Below the pieces are notes generated by a model that was given only the letters and a program-made list of their open reading frames with translations, had not been told where the DNA came from and did not search any database. A stretch of DNA of 64,000 bases from Paludisphaera rhizosphaerae (GTDB lineage: Bacteria > Planctomycetota > Planctomycetia > Isosphaerales > Isosphaeraceae). A program made the translations under genes and the position numbers. Below, in pieces: positions 1-9,298 of the stretch. Numbering within the stretch: position 1 is the stretch's first letter; each line of letters begins with the position of its first letter. The stretch spans positions 243,921-307,920 of the forward strand of contig NZ_JAALCR010000010.1 of NCBI RefSeq assembly GCF_011065895.1, written 5' to 3'.

Positions 1-175
1 GGCTGAAACGCAGTCGTCAGATCCACGGATTAAGAAGGCTTAGCTGTCGAATTCTCGTCGGACGGCGTCGCGTCCTATAGTCGACCGTACCGGCCGTTGC
101 AAGACGTCGTGGAGGGGCCGTCCTCTCCTGTCGAGACGTCTTCACGCGCCGCGTCGACCTCAAAAAGGACGCACC

Positions 176-3121
176 ATGACGACGCCTCGCCCCTTCCGAC
201 GTCCGCGGACGACTTCCGAGAACTCGACCATTCGTCGCTCGTCGCGAACGCCCATAGGGAGAAGCGTCGAGATCCTGGAAGACCGGCGGCTCCCCGCCTC
301 GTTCGCGGTGACGAGCCTGGCCGCCTCGGGGGAGGGGACGCTGCGGTGGGCGATCCAGATGGCGAACGCCCATCCCGGGGCGGATGAGATCGACTTCGAG
401 GTCGCCGGGACGATCAACCTCAACCGCAAGGCGAGCCTCCCCGCGATCACCGACCGCGTGACGATCGACGGCTCCTCCGCGCCGACGTTCGCCGGATCGC
501 CGGTCGTGACGGTGAACTTCCAGGGAACGAAGGGGGTCCGGTTCGCGGCTGGCAGCGACGGGTCGACCTTGACCTCGCTCTCGATCGTCAAGGCCGGCAA
601 CGCCGGAGTGACGCTTGAGGCCTCGCGGATCACCGTGCAGGGGAACTACATCGGGCTCCTCGCGAACGGTTCGACGGTCGCCGGCAACCGGGGCGACGGC
701 GTGACGATCGCCGCCTCGTCGCACGACAACCTGATCGGCCGCGTCGACCCGGTCACGGACGTGACCTACTACAACACGGACTCCGTGAGCATCCAGCCGG
801 TCACCGGCTGGCAGGGGATCCGGGCCTCGAGCGTCGCCGGCAACTACCTGATCTCCGGCACCTCCGGCAGCAACGGCCTGCTCTACGACGGACCCATCAG
901 CGGCCAGGGCGGGACGAGCTACCTGGTCAACTACCCCGGCGCGGCGACCACCAGCGTCTACGGGCCCGACCTCCTCAGCGACGGCAGCGTGCGGCTCGTC
1001 GGCAGCTATCGGACCGGCGAGGACACGGTCTCGGGTTTCGTCTTCCAGGGGACGACCGCCGAGTTGACGGACGCCTCGCACTATCAGTCGATCGCCTATC
1101 CCGGCGCGCAGTTCACCTACGTCCACAGCACGATGGGAGACCTGGCCGTCGGCAATTACGACAGCTCGAACTCCACCGGCGCCCCCCTCGACGCAGGTCA
1201 CGCCTTCATCTACAACCTGGCGACCAGCACGTTCGTCACGGACGTCGTCTATCCCGGCTCGGTCAGCAACACGGCCTACGGCATCTGGGACAACGGCCGT
1301 TCGCATTACACGATCGTCGGCGGGACCACCCTGCCGGCGACTCCCGGGCGTGATACGCCGCTCGGCATGGGTTACATGGTCGACTACGACGCGACGACCG
1401 GCGTGTTCTCGAACTGGAAGACGTTCGCCTATCCCGACGGCCCCGCCGGCGTGGAGTTGCTGACCCACTTCGAGGGGATCAGCAGCGTCGAGGACGGCGT
1501 CTATACGCTGGCCGGCATGTCCGCTCAGATCGGCGGCGGCGCCTTCAGCGAGGCGGCCCTCGTGACCGTCAAGCGCAACGCGGACGGGACGTTCGGCGAC
1601 GGGACGTGGGTCACCGTGAAGGTGCCCGGCGCCAGCGGCATCACCACGTCGGACGCGGTGATGGGCAATCAGGTGGTCGGGATCGCGGCCTCGACGGAGG
1701 GGACCGTCTCCTATCAGGCCACGGTCAATACGGCCTACCAACTCTCCAACGTCATCTCCGGCAACGGCGGCGAGGGGATCGGCGTCTACGGCTCGAACAA
1801 CAATCGGATCGCCACGAACTACATCGGGACCGACATGACCGGGACCCAGAAGCGCGGCAACGGCCGCAACGGGATCCTGATCACGAATGGGGCCCGGGGA
1901 AACATGATCGGCGGGACGGACTCCGGCGGCAACGATCCCACGGCGGGTGTGATCGTCCGTCCGCCGCAAGGGAACCTGATCTCGGGCAACCGGGCCAACG
2001 GCGTCCTCATCACCGGCGGCGCGACGGGGAACACCCTGAGCGGCAACTTCGTCGGCACCGACGCTTCAGGGAACTCCGCGCTGGGGAATCGCAAGGACGG
2101 CGTGGCGATCGACCGGGCCGACGGCAATTCGCTCATCGGCTGCACGGTCCAGAACAGCCCGTTCGTCTATTACAATGTTCTCTCGGGCAACGGCGGCAAC
2201 GGCCTGCGGGTCACGAACTCCAACGACATCACCGTGCACGCCAACTTCATGGGCGTCGGCGCCAACAACGCCGTGATCGTGGCCAACGGCGGCGACGGTC
2301 TCCTGATCTCGGGATCGTCGCGGAACACTCAGGTAGGCGGGATCATCCCGCTGGGGAACGTGATCTCGGGGAACAACCGCAACGGCATCGAGGTCAAGGA
2401 CCGGGCCAGCGGCTTCGTCTCGTTCAACACGTTCGGCGGCGTCTTCGCCTTCGGCGGGGCCGCCCCCAACCGTGGCGACGGCATCCTGATCACCTCGACG
2501 GGCGGGAACAACCTGGTCCGGACGTCGATCATCTCGGGCAACTACGGCAACGGTATCGAGCTGGGCGGCCAGGCGACCGGCGTGGAGATCACCGACACGG
2601 CCACCGGGACCAACACGGCGATCAACGCCCCCATCCCCAACCGCGGCAGCGGGATCAAGATCTCCGGCCGAGCCCACGGCAACGCCGTCGGCGGATACCA
2701 GCCGTCCATCGAGCCCCGCGACACGTCCTCGGCCAACGGCCGATATGGGATCGAGATCGTCGGTTCGGCTCGCGACAACGTCATCTACAACACATACATC
2801 GGCACCGACGCCCGAGGGACCAGCGCCCTGGGCAACCTGCTGGGGGGCGTCTACCTCGGCCCCGGTACGTCGAACAACTCCATCGGCGGCGCCGAGGACG
2901 GTCAGGCCAACCTGATCGCATACAATCTCGCCAATGGCGTGCTGATCAAGTCGGCCCGCAACGGCCGGGTCGCCAACAACCGGATCCAGTCGAACGCCGG
3001 CTACGGCCTGCAGGCGATCGGAAACGTCGCCGTGACCGTGGTTCGCGACAACACCATCGAGGACAACGCCCTCGGCAACGTCGACACCTCGAAGGCCACG
3101 GGGATCATCGTGGAGTCGTGA
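176..3121 (+). CDS. LEPR-motif secreted surface protein with right-handed beta-helix repeats
   Basis: 981 residues. The ATG at 176 follows an AAAAAGGA Shine-Dalgarno-like stretch. The basic N-terminus leads into EILEDRRLPASF at about residues 32-43, a planctomycete LEPR-type N-terminal motif of large exported proteins. Residues 45-180 and 520-960 carry degenerate repeats of the form SGNxxNGIxIxGxAxxNxIGG, typical of right-handed parallel beta-helix (pectate-lyase-like/NosD) folds. The part between (about 200-510) looks like a beta-rich insertion with GxGxYxVxYPG-like units. No catalytic residues can be assigned. The family is usually cell-surface or extracellular, so adhesion or polysaccharide binding is an inference. 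No partner gene is evident; the next gene is on the other strand. Confidence 0.8.
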   Translation: MTTPRPFRRPRTTSENSTIRRSSRTPIGRSVEILEDRRLPASFAVTSLAASGEGTLRWAIQMANAHPGADEIDFEVAGTINLNRKASLPAITDRVTIDGSSAPTFAGSPVVTVNFQGTKGVRFAAGSDGSTLTSLSIVKAGNAGVTLEASRITVQGNYIGLLANGSTVAGNRGDGVTIAASSHDNLIGRVDPVTDVTYYNTDSVSIQPVTGWQGIRASSVAGNYLISGTSGSNGLLYDGPISGQGGTSYLVNYPGAATTSVYGPDLLSDGSVRLVGSYRTGEDTVSGFVFQGTTAELTDASHYQSIAYPGAQFTYVHSTMGDLAVGNYDSSNSTGAPLDAGHAFIYNLATSTFVTDVVYPGSVSNTAYGIWDNGRSHYTIVGGTTLPATPGRDTPLGMGYMVDYDATTGVFSNWKTFAYPDGPAGVELLTHFEGISSVEDGVYTLAGMSAQIGGGAFSEAALVTVKRNADGTFGDGTWVTVKVPGASGITTSDAVMGNQVVGIAASTEGTVSYQATVNTAYQLSNVISGNGGEGIGVYGSNNNRIATNYIGTDMTGTQKRGNGRNGILITNGARGNMIGGTDSGGNDPTAGVIVRPPQGNLISGNRANGVLITGGATGNTLSGNFVGTDASGNSALGNRKDGVAIDRADGNSLIGCTVQNSPFVYYNVLSGNGGNGLRVTNSNDITVHANFMGVGANNAVIVANGGDGLLISGSSRNTQVGGIIPLGNVISGNNRNGIEVKDRASGFVSFNTFGGVFAFGGAAPNRGDGILITSTGGNNLVRTSIISGNYGNGIELGGQATGVEITDTATGTNTAINAPIPNRGSGIKISGRAHGNAVGGYQPSIEPRDTSSANGRYGIEIVGSARDNVIYNTYIGTDARGTSALGNLLGGVYLGPGTSNNSIGGAEDGQANLIAYNLANGVLIKSARNGRVANNRIQSNAGYGLQAIGNVAVTVVRDNTIEDNALGNVDTSKATGIIVES

Positions 3122-3131
3122 TCCAGCCGTA

Positions 3132-4313
3132 TCAGAGGTCGAAGTACAGGAACGGGGCGGGCGTCAGAAACGCGTGCTGCTCGAAGAGGCTCCAGACGCC
3201 TCCCCACGAGGTGTACTGCGAGAAGAAGATGACCAGCACGTAGATGACGGCCACCGGCACGATGGCGAGCTTCCCCAGCAGCCGGAAGAACCAGTGACTC
3301 CGCCGCTCGCGCCGGAGCGACCGCGCGTAGGCCCAGCCGACGAGCAGTCGCGCCGGTGCGAGGAAGACCACGAAGACCAGCCCCGGCAGCCACGCAGCCT
3401 CGCGGGGGATCATCTCGATCTTGAGCAGGTGGAGCGGGATCGAGGCCGCGAGCAAGACGAAGAGCGCGAACGCGAAGGCCCAGGGCGCGTGTCGGAACCG
3501 CTCGCGGGCCGCCCTGCGCCCGAACAGCGCAGACGCCTTCCCTTCCACGGCATAGCTCGTCTGAAGGAACGGGATCACAGGCGCGACGATCGCCAGGCAG
3601 AGCATCCCGATCGGCCCCAGCAATGGGAACCGCGTCGTCCCGGCGATCATGGCCGACGGTAGGGCGATCCAGGCGAACGTTCCCACGAACCCCACGAATC
3701 CCAGCCGGAAGTAATAGGCCGGCCGGAACCGGGCGAGGAACCCCCAGAAGCCGTCGGTCGACTCTGCAAGCAGGCCCCCTTCGCGGAGCTTCCGCTTGAG
3801 CCAGAACGGACCGCCGAACGGCCAGAGGAAGGAACGCAACCGCCCTCCGCGCAGGAAGGCCGTCAGGACGTGCCCGCAAGACAGCCCCCAGACGGCGATC
3901 GTCGCCAGCCGCAATCCTCGCGCCGCCGGCCCCCCCGGATCGATGACCGCCGCCGAGGCCGCATACGACGAGACCAGCCAGAGCGGGACCATCGAAACGA
4001 CCGTCCCCAGCGCCATTCCGCCGACCCGGCCCGCCAGTCGAACCCCGAACACCCCGTCCCGCAGCCTCCCGCTCCGCGCGACCCTCGCCGACGACTCCAG
4101 CAAGTACCCCAGGCTGAGGAACTGCAAGACGGGCGTCGACGACAGCACCGCCAGCCCCAGCACCAGCGAGACCATCCCGAAAACCCACCCCACCGCCGAC
4201 GCAATCCCACGCATCAGCCACATGAACAAGCGCGGAACAAGCCGCCTTCGAGGCGGGACCTCGAAACGGCTGACCTCAGCCGGCGCTTCGTCGAGCAGGA
4301 TGGCGGTGTCCAT
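3132..4313 (-). CDS. Polytopic membrane protein of unknown function
   Basis: 393 residues with an ATG start. After a basic cytoplasmic N-terminus there are about six or seven hydrophobic segments, for example around residues 33-60, 100-120, 135-150, 205-225, 230-255, 280-300, 315-335 and 350-370, so it is an integral inner-membrane protein. A conserved-looking GYLLESSARVARSG stretch follows the first hydrophobic block. I recognise no catalytic motif, and DUF4013-like membrane proteins are only a loose resemblance. It ends 10 bp from the end of the convergent beta-helix gene. Function unknown. Confidence 0.65.
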   Translation of the reverse strand: MDTAILLDEAPAEVSRFEVPPRRRLVPRLFMWLMRGIASAVGWVFGMVSLVLGLAVLSSTPVLQFLSLGYLLESSARVARSGRLRDGVFGVRLAGRVGGMALGTVVSMVPLWLVSSYAASAAVIDPGGPAARGLRLATIAVWGLSCGHVLTAFLRGGRLRSFLWPFGGPFWLKRKLREGGLLAESTDGFWGFLARFRPAYYFRLGFVGFVGTFAWIALPSAMIAGTTRFPLLGPIGMLCLAIVAPVIPFLQTSYAVEGKASALFGRRAARERFRHAPWAFAFALFVLLAASIPLHLLKIEMIPREAAWLPGLVFVVFLAPARLLVGWAYARSLRRERRSHWFFRLLGKLAIVPVAVIYVLVIFFSQYTSWGGVWSLFEQHAFLTPAPFLYFDL

Positions 4314-4490
4314 AAATGGAGATACCGAAAGGCGAGGCGATTGGTTTCACGCCTCTTCGTCATCGTCCCACCATCCAGCCGAATCGTCAACGAGGCTGCC
4401 TTGACGTATCAGCGCCGTGGCTTGTGACTCCTCCACCCCCGTGTTACGATCCGCCGGCCGTCGTATCGAGAAGCCACGGGGGGATTTGCG

Positions 4491-5741
4491 ATGAGAGAAC
4501 CGGCTTTCGACTCGATCTCATCCCGGAGGCGGTTCCTCGCCCAGACGGCGGGGCTCGCGGGATTGGCTCTGACAGGCGCAGGGGCGCGGGCGGGAGGATC
4601 GGACTTCATTTCGTCGATCTCCCGCGAGGTCGCCATCCCCGGCCGACCGGGGACGCCCGCCTGGTTCCATCCCAGGGCCTGCCTGGTCCCCGGCGGCCAG
4701 GAGAATGAGGTCCTGGCGACCTTGCAGACGATCCACGGCTCGGACGTTTTCGGCCCGATCCACTGGACGGCCTCGCGCGACCTCGGTCGGACGTGGACCA
4801 CACCCGCGGCGATTCCCGGCCTGGGGCGATCCCCGTTCACCGACGGCCTGGAGGCAGGCGTCTGCGACGTCGTCCCCGAGTTCCACCCGGCCACGCGCAC
4901 CGTGCTGGCGATCGGCCATGACGTTTTCTATCGCAACAACGTCCTGGCCCGACCGCAGCCGCATCGCAAGCCCGTCTACGTCGTTCGTTCGGCCGACAGG
5001 ACGTGGTCTGCTCCCCAGCGGCTTGAATGGGACGACCCTCGCGCCTCGGCCATCCACTCCTGCGGTTGCTCGCAGCGGATCATGACGGCCGACGGCGACG
5101 TCCTGATCCCGCTCACGTTTGGATCGGAAAACCGCGAGGACCGCCTGGTTACGTCGGTTCTCTGCTCGTTCGACGGTCGTTCCTTGCGGATCCGCCGCGT
5201 CGGCGCGGTGCTCGAACTTCGGGCCAAGCGCGGCCTGCTGGAACCCTCGTTGACGACCCTCGACGGCCGCTATTACATGACGATCCGCGCCGAGGACGAT
5301 CGCGGTTACGTCGCCACGTCGCCCGACGGCCTGGCCTGGGAGCCGATGCGGCCCTGGTGCTGGGACGACGGCGAGCCCCTCGCCATGAGCACCACCCAGC
5401 AGCACTGGCTGACGCACTCGGACGCCCTCTTCCTCGTCTACACCCGCAAGACCGACGAGAACGCCAAGGTCGTCCGCTGGCGGTCGCCTCTCTTCCTGGC
5501 CGAGGTCGACCGCTCAAGCCTCCGCCTGATTCGCTCGACCGAACGCGTCGCCCTCCCCATCGTCGGCGACGCCCGCGCCGAGCCCGCTCGCATCCCGCTG
5601 ATGGGCAACTTCCACGTCGTCAACGCCTCGCCCGAGGAATCGTGGGTCACCGTCGGCGAAAACCGACCCAAGGAAGCCTGGTGGGGCGACTTCCTCCTTG
5701 CCCGCATTCGTTGGTCGCGGCCGAATCGGCTGGTGGGGTGA
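4491..5741 (+). CDS. Tat-exported sialidase-like (BNR/beta-propeller) protein
   Basis: 416 residues. The N-terminus SSRRRFLAQTAGLAGLALTGAGARA (residues about 10-34) is a twin-arginine signal with an Ala-rich h-region and an AxA-like cleavage site. The mature part has Asp-box-like elements such as SRDLGRTWTTP (about 95-105) and repeated VVRSADRTW and ATSPDGLAW units, typical of six-bladed sialidase/neuraminidase-type propellers. It probably acts on glycans outside the cytoplasm or in the periplasm. Substrate cannot be told, and the Arg triad of true sialidases was not verified. Start chosen for the Tat signal, with a G-rich ribosome-binding stretch just upstream. Confidence 0.72.
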   Translation: MREPAFDSISSRRRFLAQTAGLAGLALTGAGARAGGSDFISSISREVAIPGRPGTPAWFHPRACLVPGGQENEVLATLQTIHGSDVFGPIHWTASRDLGRTWTTPAAIPGLGRSPFTDGLEAGVCDVVPEFHPATRTVLAIGHDVFYRNNVLARPQPHRKPVYVVRSADRTWSAPQRLEWDDPRASAIHSCGCSQRIMTADGDVLIPLTFGSENREDRLVTSVLCSFDGRSLRIRRVGAVLELRAKRGLLEPSLTTLDGRYYMTIRAEDDRGYVATSPDGLAWEPMRPWCWDDGEPLAMSTTQQHWLTHSDALFLVYTRKTDENAKVVRWRSPLFLAEVDRSSLRLIRSTERVALPIVGDARAEPARIPLMGNFHVVNASPEESWVTVGENRPKEAWWGDFLLARIRWSRPNRLVG

Positions 5742-5863
5742 ACGTGGGGAATGGTCGGGACGGCGGCGCGTCCTGACTGGGCGTCCGCCGATGGACGGCC
5801 AGCCGGATGGGCCGTAAGCTGAAGTTCGTCCCGACGCCTTCGAAACCCAGCACCCGGTATTTC

Positions 5864-6913
5864 ATGACCGAGCCCTCGCCAGAAAAACCGAAGCGTCGGG
5901 TCCGTTACCTCGGCCGGAATCCACGCCACTTCCATGAGAAGTACAAGGAACATCAGCCCGATCGCTATCCGGACGACGTGGCGAAGGTGATCGCCGGGGG
6001 TAAGACCCCGGCCGGGACGCATCGGCCGATCATGGCGGCCGAGATCTTAACGATGCTCGAGCCCCGATCGGGGGAGGTTGCGGTCGACTGCACCTTGGGC
6101 TATGGCGGCCACGCCCGCTTGCTGCTCGCGGCCGTGCAGCCGGGCGGTCGGCTGCTGGGCATGGACGCCGACCCGATCGAACTGGCCAGGACGGAGGCGA
6201 GGCTGCGGGGGCTGGGCTTCCCTCCGGAGTCGCTCGTCGTGCGACGCATGAACTTCGCGGGCCTGCCGCGATTCCTCGCCGACGAGTCGCCGGCGGGGGC
6301 GGACGTCCTGCTCGCGGATCTCGGCGTCTCGTCGATGCAGATCGACGACCCTGATCGCGGATTCAGCTTCAAGGTCGCCGGCCCGCTCGACATGCGGATG
6401 AATCAAGCGAAGGGGCGTCCCGCCTCCGTCCTGCTCTCGGGGTTGAGCCGGCCGGCGCTCGCCCGGATCCTCGCCGAGAACGCCGACGAGCCGCACGCCC
6501 TCGCGATGGCCGGAGCGATCCTCCGCGCGCACTCGGCCGGGCCGATCGAGACCACGCAGGGGCTCGCGGAGGTCGTCCGCGGGGAGGCTGAGAGGCTCGG
6601 GCTCTCGAGCGACGCCGCGGAGGACGTGGTCCGTCGGGTGTTCCAGGCGATCCGGATCGAGGTCAACGACGAGTTCGGGGCCCTGACCGAATTCCTGCGC
6701 GTGCTGCCGGCTTGCCTGAAGCCGGGCGGCCGGGTCGCCATCCTTACGTTCCACTCCGGCGAGGACCGCCGGGTGAAATCGGCGTTCAAGGACGGCCTCC
6801 GCGACGGCGTCTACGCCTCGATCGCCGATGACGTGGTGCGGGCCTCGGCCGCGGAGAGGCGGGACAATCCCCGGTCGTCGTCGGCCAAACTGAGGTACGC
6901 AGTCCGGGCTTAG
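5864..6913 (+). CDS. rsmH: 16S rRNA (cytosine(1402)-N(4))-methyltransferase RsmH
   Basis: 349 residues from ATG 5864; an in-frame ATG at 5807 would add 19 residues of unconvincing sequence. RsmH (MraW) methylates N4 of C1402 in 16S rRNA using S-adenosylmethionine. Diagnostic stretches are THRPIMAAEIL, the SAM-binding DCTLGYGGHA, LADLGVSSMQIDDPDRGFSF and the C-terminal ILTFHSGEDR. An N-terminal extension of about 50 basic residues precedes the usual start of the family. In many bacteria the gene heads the division and cell-wall cluster; here no mraZ, ftsL or ftsI is beside it, as expected for planctomycetes, which lack much of that cluster. The next gene is 24 bp downstream on the same strand. 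Confidence 0.95.
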   Translation: MTEPSPEKPKRRVRYLGRNPRHFHEKYKEHQPDRYPDDVAKVIAGGKTPAGTHRPIMAAEILTMLEPRSGEVAVDCTLGYGGHARLLLAAVQPGGRLLGMDADPIELARTEARLRGLGFPPESLVVRRMNFAGLPRFLADESPAGADVLLADLGVSSMQIDDPDRGFSFKVAGPLDMRMNQAKGRPASVLLSGLSRPALARILAENADEPHALAMAGAILRAHSAGPIETTQGLAEVVRGEAERLGLSSDAAEDVVRRVFQAIRIEVNDEFGALTEFLRVLPACLKPGGRVAILTFHSGEDRRVKSAFKDGLRDGVYASIADDVVRASAAERRDNPRSSSAKLRYAVRA

Positions 6914-6937
6914 CAGCGATGCGAAGGGGGCGATCGG

Positions 6938-7345
6938 ATGGCGGTCGGAGCGCGGAGGGTCGCGGGACTGGCAGGCAAGGCGGCGTTCGCAGCCCTCTTC
7001 ATCGTCGGAGGCGTCGCCCACTTCGCGAGGCCTGAAGCCTACATGAAGATCATGCCGCCCTACCTGCCGTTCCACCGCGAGTTGGTGCTGGTCAGCGGCT
7101 TCTTCGAGATCGCCCTGGGCGTGGCGCTCATGATCCCAGCGACATCTCGGCTGGCCGCCTGGGGTCTGATCGCGCTCCTGGTCGCCGTTTTCCCGGCGAA
7201 CGTCTTCATGTACCAACACGCCGAGAGGTTCGGGATCTCGCCGACCTTGCTGCTCCTGAGACTGCCGCTGCAGGGGCTTCTGATCCTCTGGGCGTATGCT
7301 TATACCAGGTGGGGGTCTTCTTCGACGCCGGGCGGCAGCTCATGA
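6938..7345 (+). CDS. DoxX-family small membrane protein
   Basis: 135 residues with four hydrophobic segments (about 10-28, 50-68, 72-92 and 103-120). The first carries FIVGGVAHFARPEAYMKIMPPYLP and the second the SGFFEIALGVALMIP pattern of DoxX/DoxD-like membrane proteins. Members are associated with redox or quinone metabolism in some species, but no specific reaction can be assigned here. It lies 24 bp downstream of rsmH and may be co-transcribed with it. Confidence 0.8.
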   Translation: MAVGARRVAGLAGKAAFAALFIVGGVAHFARPEAYMKIMPPYLPFHRELVLVSGFFEIALGVALMIPATSRLAAWGLIALLVAVFPANVFMYQHAERFGISPTLLLLRLPLQGLLILWAYAYTRWGSSSTPGGSS

Positions 7346-7473
7346 AAGAATCGCGAGGACGTCGAAAGACGGCCTAACCGAAGTCGATGCCGCGTCCTTG
7401 AAACGATGAGCCGTCAGCCGGGGTATCAGCTTCCAGGATCGGTGCGGCCGACAGGTCCGAAGGGTTCGTTTCC

Positions 7474-9069
7474 ATGCGACTCCGCGACGTCGGATTCCTC
7501 TGCGTGGTGCTTGGCTGCGGGCTGGCGACGGGGCGCGGGGTGATCCGCTCGGCCTCGCCGGTTCGGGGGCCGTTGCGGGAAGTCGCGGCGCGGCCTGAGG
7601 TTTCGGCGCGGGTCGACGAAGCGTTTCGGCGAAGCTGGACCGACCAGGGGATTGAGCCCGCCTCGCCGGCCGACGAGTTGACGGTGATGCGCCGGCTCAG
7701 CCTGGGGCTGGCGGGGACGGTTCCCTCGCTGGAGGAAGTCCGACGGTTTGAGGCGATCGAGCCCGGCAAGCGCGTCGACGCCTGGCTGGATGTGCTGCTC
7801 CGCGACCGTCGCACGGCCGACCATCTGGCGGAGCGGTTCGCCCGGGCCTTCGTCGGCGTTGAAGGTGGGCCGTTCATCGTCTTTCGGCGACGGCGGTTCA
7901 CCACCTGGCTGAGCGACGCCATCATGGAGAACCGGCCGTACTCGGCGATCGTCCGCGAATTGATCGCCGAACAGGGGATCTGGACGGATCACCCGGCCGT
8001 CAACTTCGTCACCGTCACCCGCGACGAGATGACCCAGCGGCCCGACCCCGACCGGCTCGCGGCGCGGGTCTCGCGGGCCTTCCTGGGGGTTCGGATCGAC
8101 TGCGCTCAGTGTCACGACCACCCGTTCCAGCCCTGGAAGCAGGCCGACTTCCGGGGGCTCGCCGCGTTCTTCGGCGGCGTTCGATCGAACCTTCGCGGCG
8201 TTTCCGACGCCAAGAACGAGTATCGACCGCTCGACCGCAAGACCAAGGAGCCGATCGACGTCGAGCCGACCGTCCCCTCGCATCCGGAACTTCTCCCCGC
8301 TGAGGGACCGCCCCGCGAGCGCCTGGCGAGCTGGGTCGTCGACTCGCGCAATCCTTACTTCGCCCGAGCCGCCGTCAACCGCGTCTGGGCCGTCCTGGTC
8401 GGCCGACCGCTCGTGGACCCGATCGACGAACTCCCCGCCGCCGCCGACACACCCCCGGCGCTCGACCTGCTCGCGGCCGACTTCGTCGAGCACGGCCACG
8501 ACCTTCGCCGACTGATCCGAGCGATCGCCTCCACGGAAGTCTACCGGCTGGAGAGCGTCGACCTGCCCGAAGAGGCCGTCTCCCCCAACGACGAGACCTG
8601 GGCGGCCTTCCCCATGACCCGCCTGCGGCCCGAACAGGTGGCCGGCGGGCTGGCCCAGTCGGCCTCGATCTCGACCCTCGGGCCGGGCTCGTCGTGGCCC
8701 TCTCGCTTCGTCGCCTATGTCGACGGCAACAACTTCGTCCGCCGCTACGGCGACGCCGGCGAGGACGAGTTCTCCCCTCTCGGCGGCACGCTCCCCCAAC
8801 GGCTGCTGATGATGAACGGCGAACTGGTTAAGAAAAAGACCCGCGGCGACTTCTTCAACGCCTCGCGACGAATCGCCGATCTCGCCCCCGATGGCTCGAA
8901 AGCCGTCGAGTTGGCCTATCTCTGCGTTCTCAGCCGTCGCCCGTCCGACGAGGAGGCCGCCCACTTCACCCCTCGTCTGCAGGGGGCGAAGCGCGACGAC
9001 CGCATCAACCTGATCGCCGACCTCTTCTGGACCCTGCTCAACTCGGCGGAATTCTCATGGAACCATTGA
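7474..9069 (+). CDS. DUF1549/DUF1553 domain protein (planctomycete PSCyt2-PSD1 type)
   Basis: 531 residues with a hydrophobic N-terminal signal (residues about 5-25). DUF1549 covers roughly residues 40-240, including RRLSLGLAGTVPSLEEV and the hallmark CAQCHDHPFQPWKQADFRGLAAFFGG, a CxxCH element. DUF1553 covers about 270-510, with NPYFARAAVNRVWAVLVGRPLVDP and ending LFWTLLNSAEF. Family members often also carry an N-terminal cytochrome c domain (PSCyt1), which is absent here. The biochemical role is not established; these genes almost always precede a DUF1501 gene, as here, separated by a repeat element of about 150 bp. Likely exported. Confidence 0.92.
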   Translation: MRLRDVGFLCVVLGCGLATGRGVIRSASPVRGPLREVAARPEVSARVDEAFRRSWTDQGIEPASPADELTVMRRLSLGLAGTVPSLEEVRRFEAIEPGKRVDAWLDVLLRDRRTADHLAERFARAFVGVEGGPFIVFRRRRFTTWLSDAIMENRPYSAIVRELIAEQGIWTDHPAVNFVTVTRDEMTQRPDPDRLAARVSRAFLGVRIDCAQCHDHPFQPWKQADFRGLAAFFGGVRSNLRGVSDAKNEYRPLDRKTKEPIDVEPTVPSHPELLPAEGPPRERLASWVVDSRNPYFARAAVNRVWAVLVGRPLVDPIDELPAAADTPPALDLLAADFVEHGHDLRRLIRAIASTEVYRLESVDLPEEAVSPNDETWAAFPMTRLRPEQVAGGLAQSASISTLGPGSSWPSRFVAYVDGNNFVRRYGDAGEDEFSPLGGTLPQRLLMMNGELVKKKTRGDFFNASRRIADLAPDGSKAVELAYLCVLSRRPSDEEAAHFTPRLQGAKRDDRINLIADLFWTLLNSAEFSWNH

Positions 9070-9091
9070 GGAACGTCGGGCTTTCCGGCGT

Positions 9092-9244
9092 CTTCCCCCC
9101 TGGAGGGGGAAGACAGACCGCGCAGCGGTCAGATGAGGGGGACGACCAGCGGTGGATTTCCAGATACGTTTTAGATCCAGAAGTTCCTAGATCTCCACCC
9201 CTCATCCGCCCCTGCGGGGCACCTTCCCCCTCAAGGGGGGAAGG
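9092..9244. repeat. Hairpin-rich intergenic repeat, copy A
   Basis: About 153 bp between the DUF1549/1553 and DUF1501 genes. The left arm has a C-rich/G-rich hairpin (CTTCCCCCCTGGAGGGGGAA), a second hairpin (GACCGC-GCA-GCGGTC), then ATGAGGGGG. The right arm mirrors this: CCCCTCATC, GCCCCTGCGGGGC, then a second C-rich/G-rich hairpin. The centre is unique. The left arm reappears inverted, and identical over about 57 bp, as the right arm of copy B. No ORF is present, so it looks like a MITE or REP-type element. Confidence 0.8.
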
Positions 9245-9298
9245 CCGTTATGGTCTCGACTCGTATCCCAGGCCCAGTCTGTACGAAGGAGCCGGCCC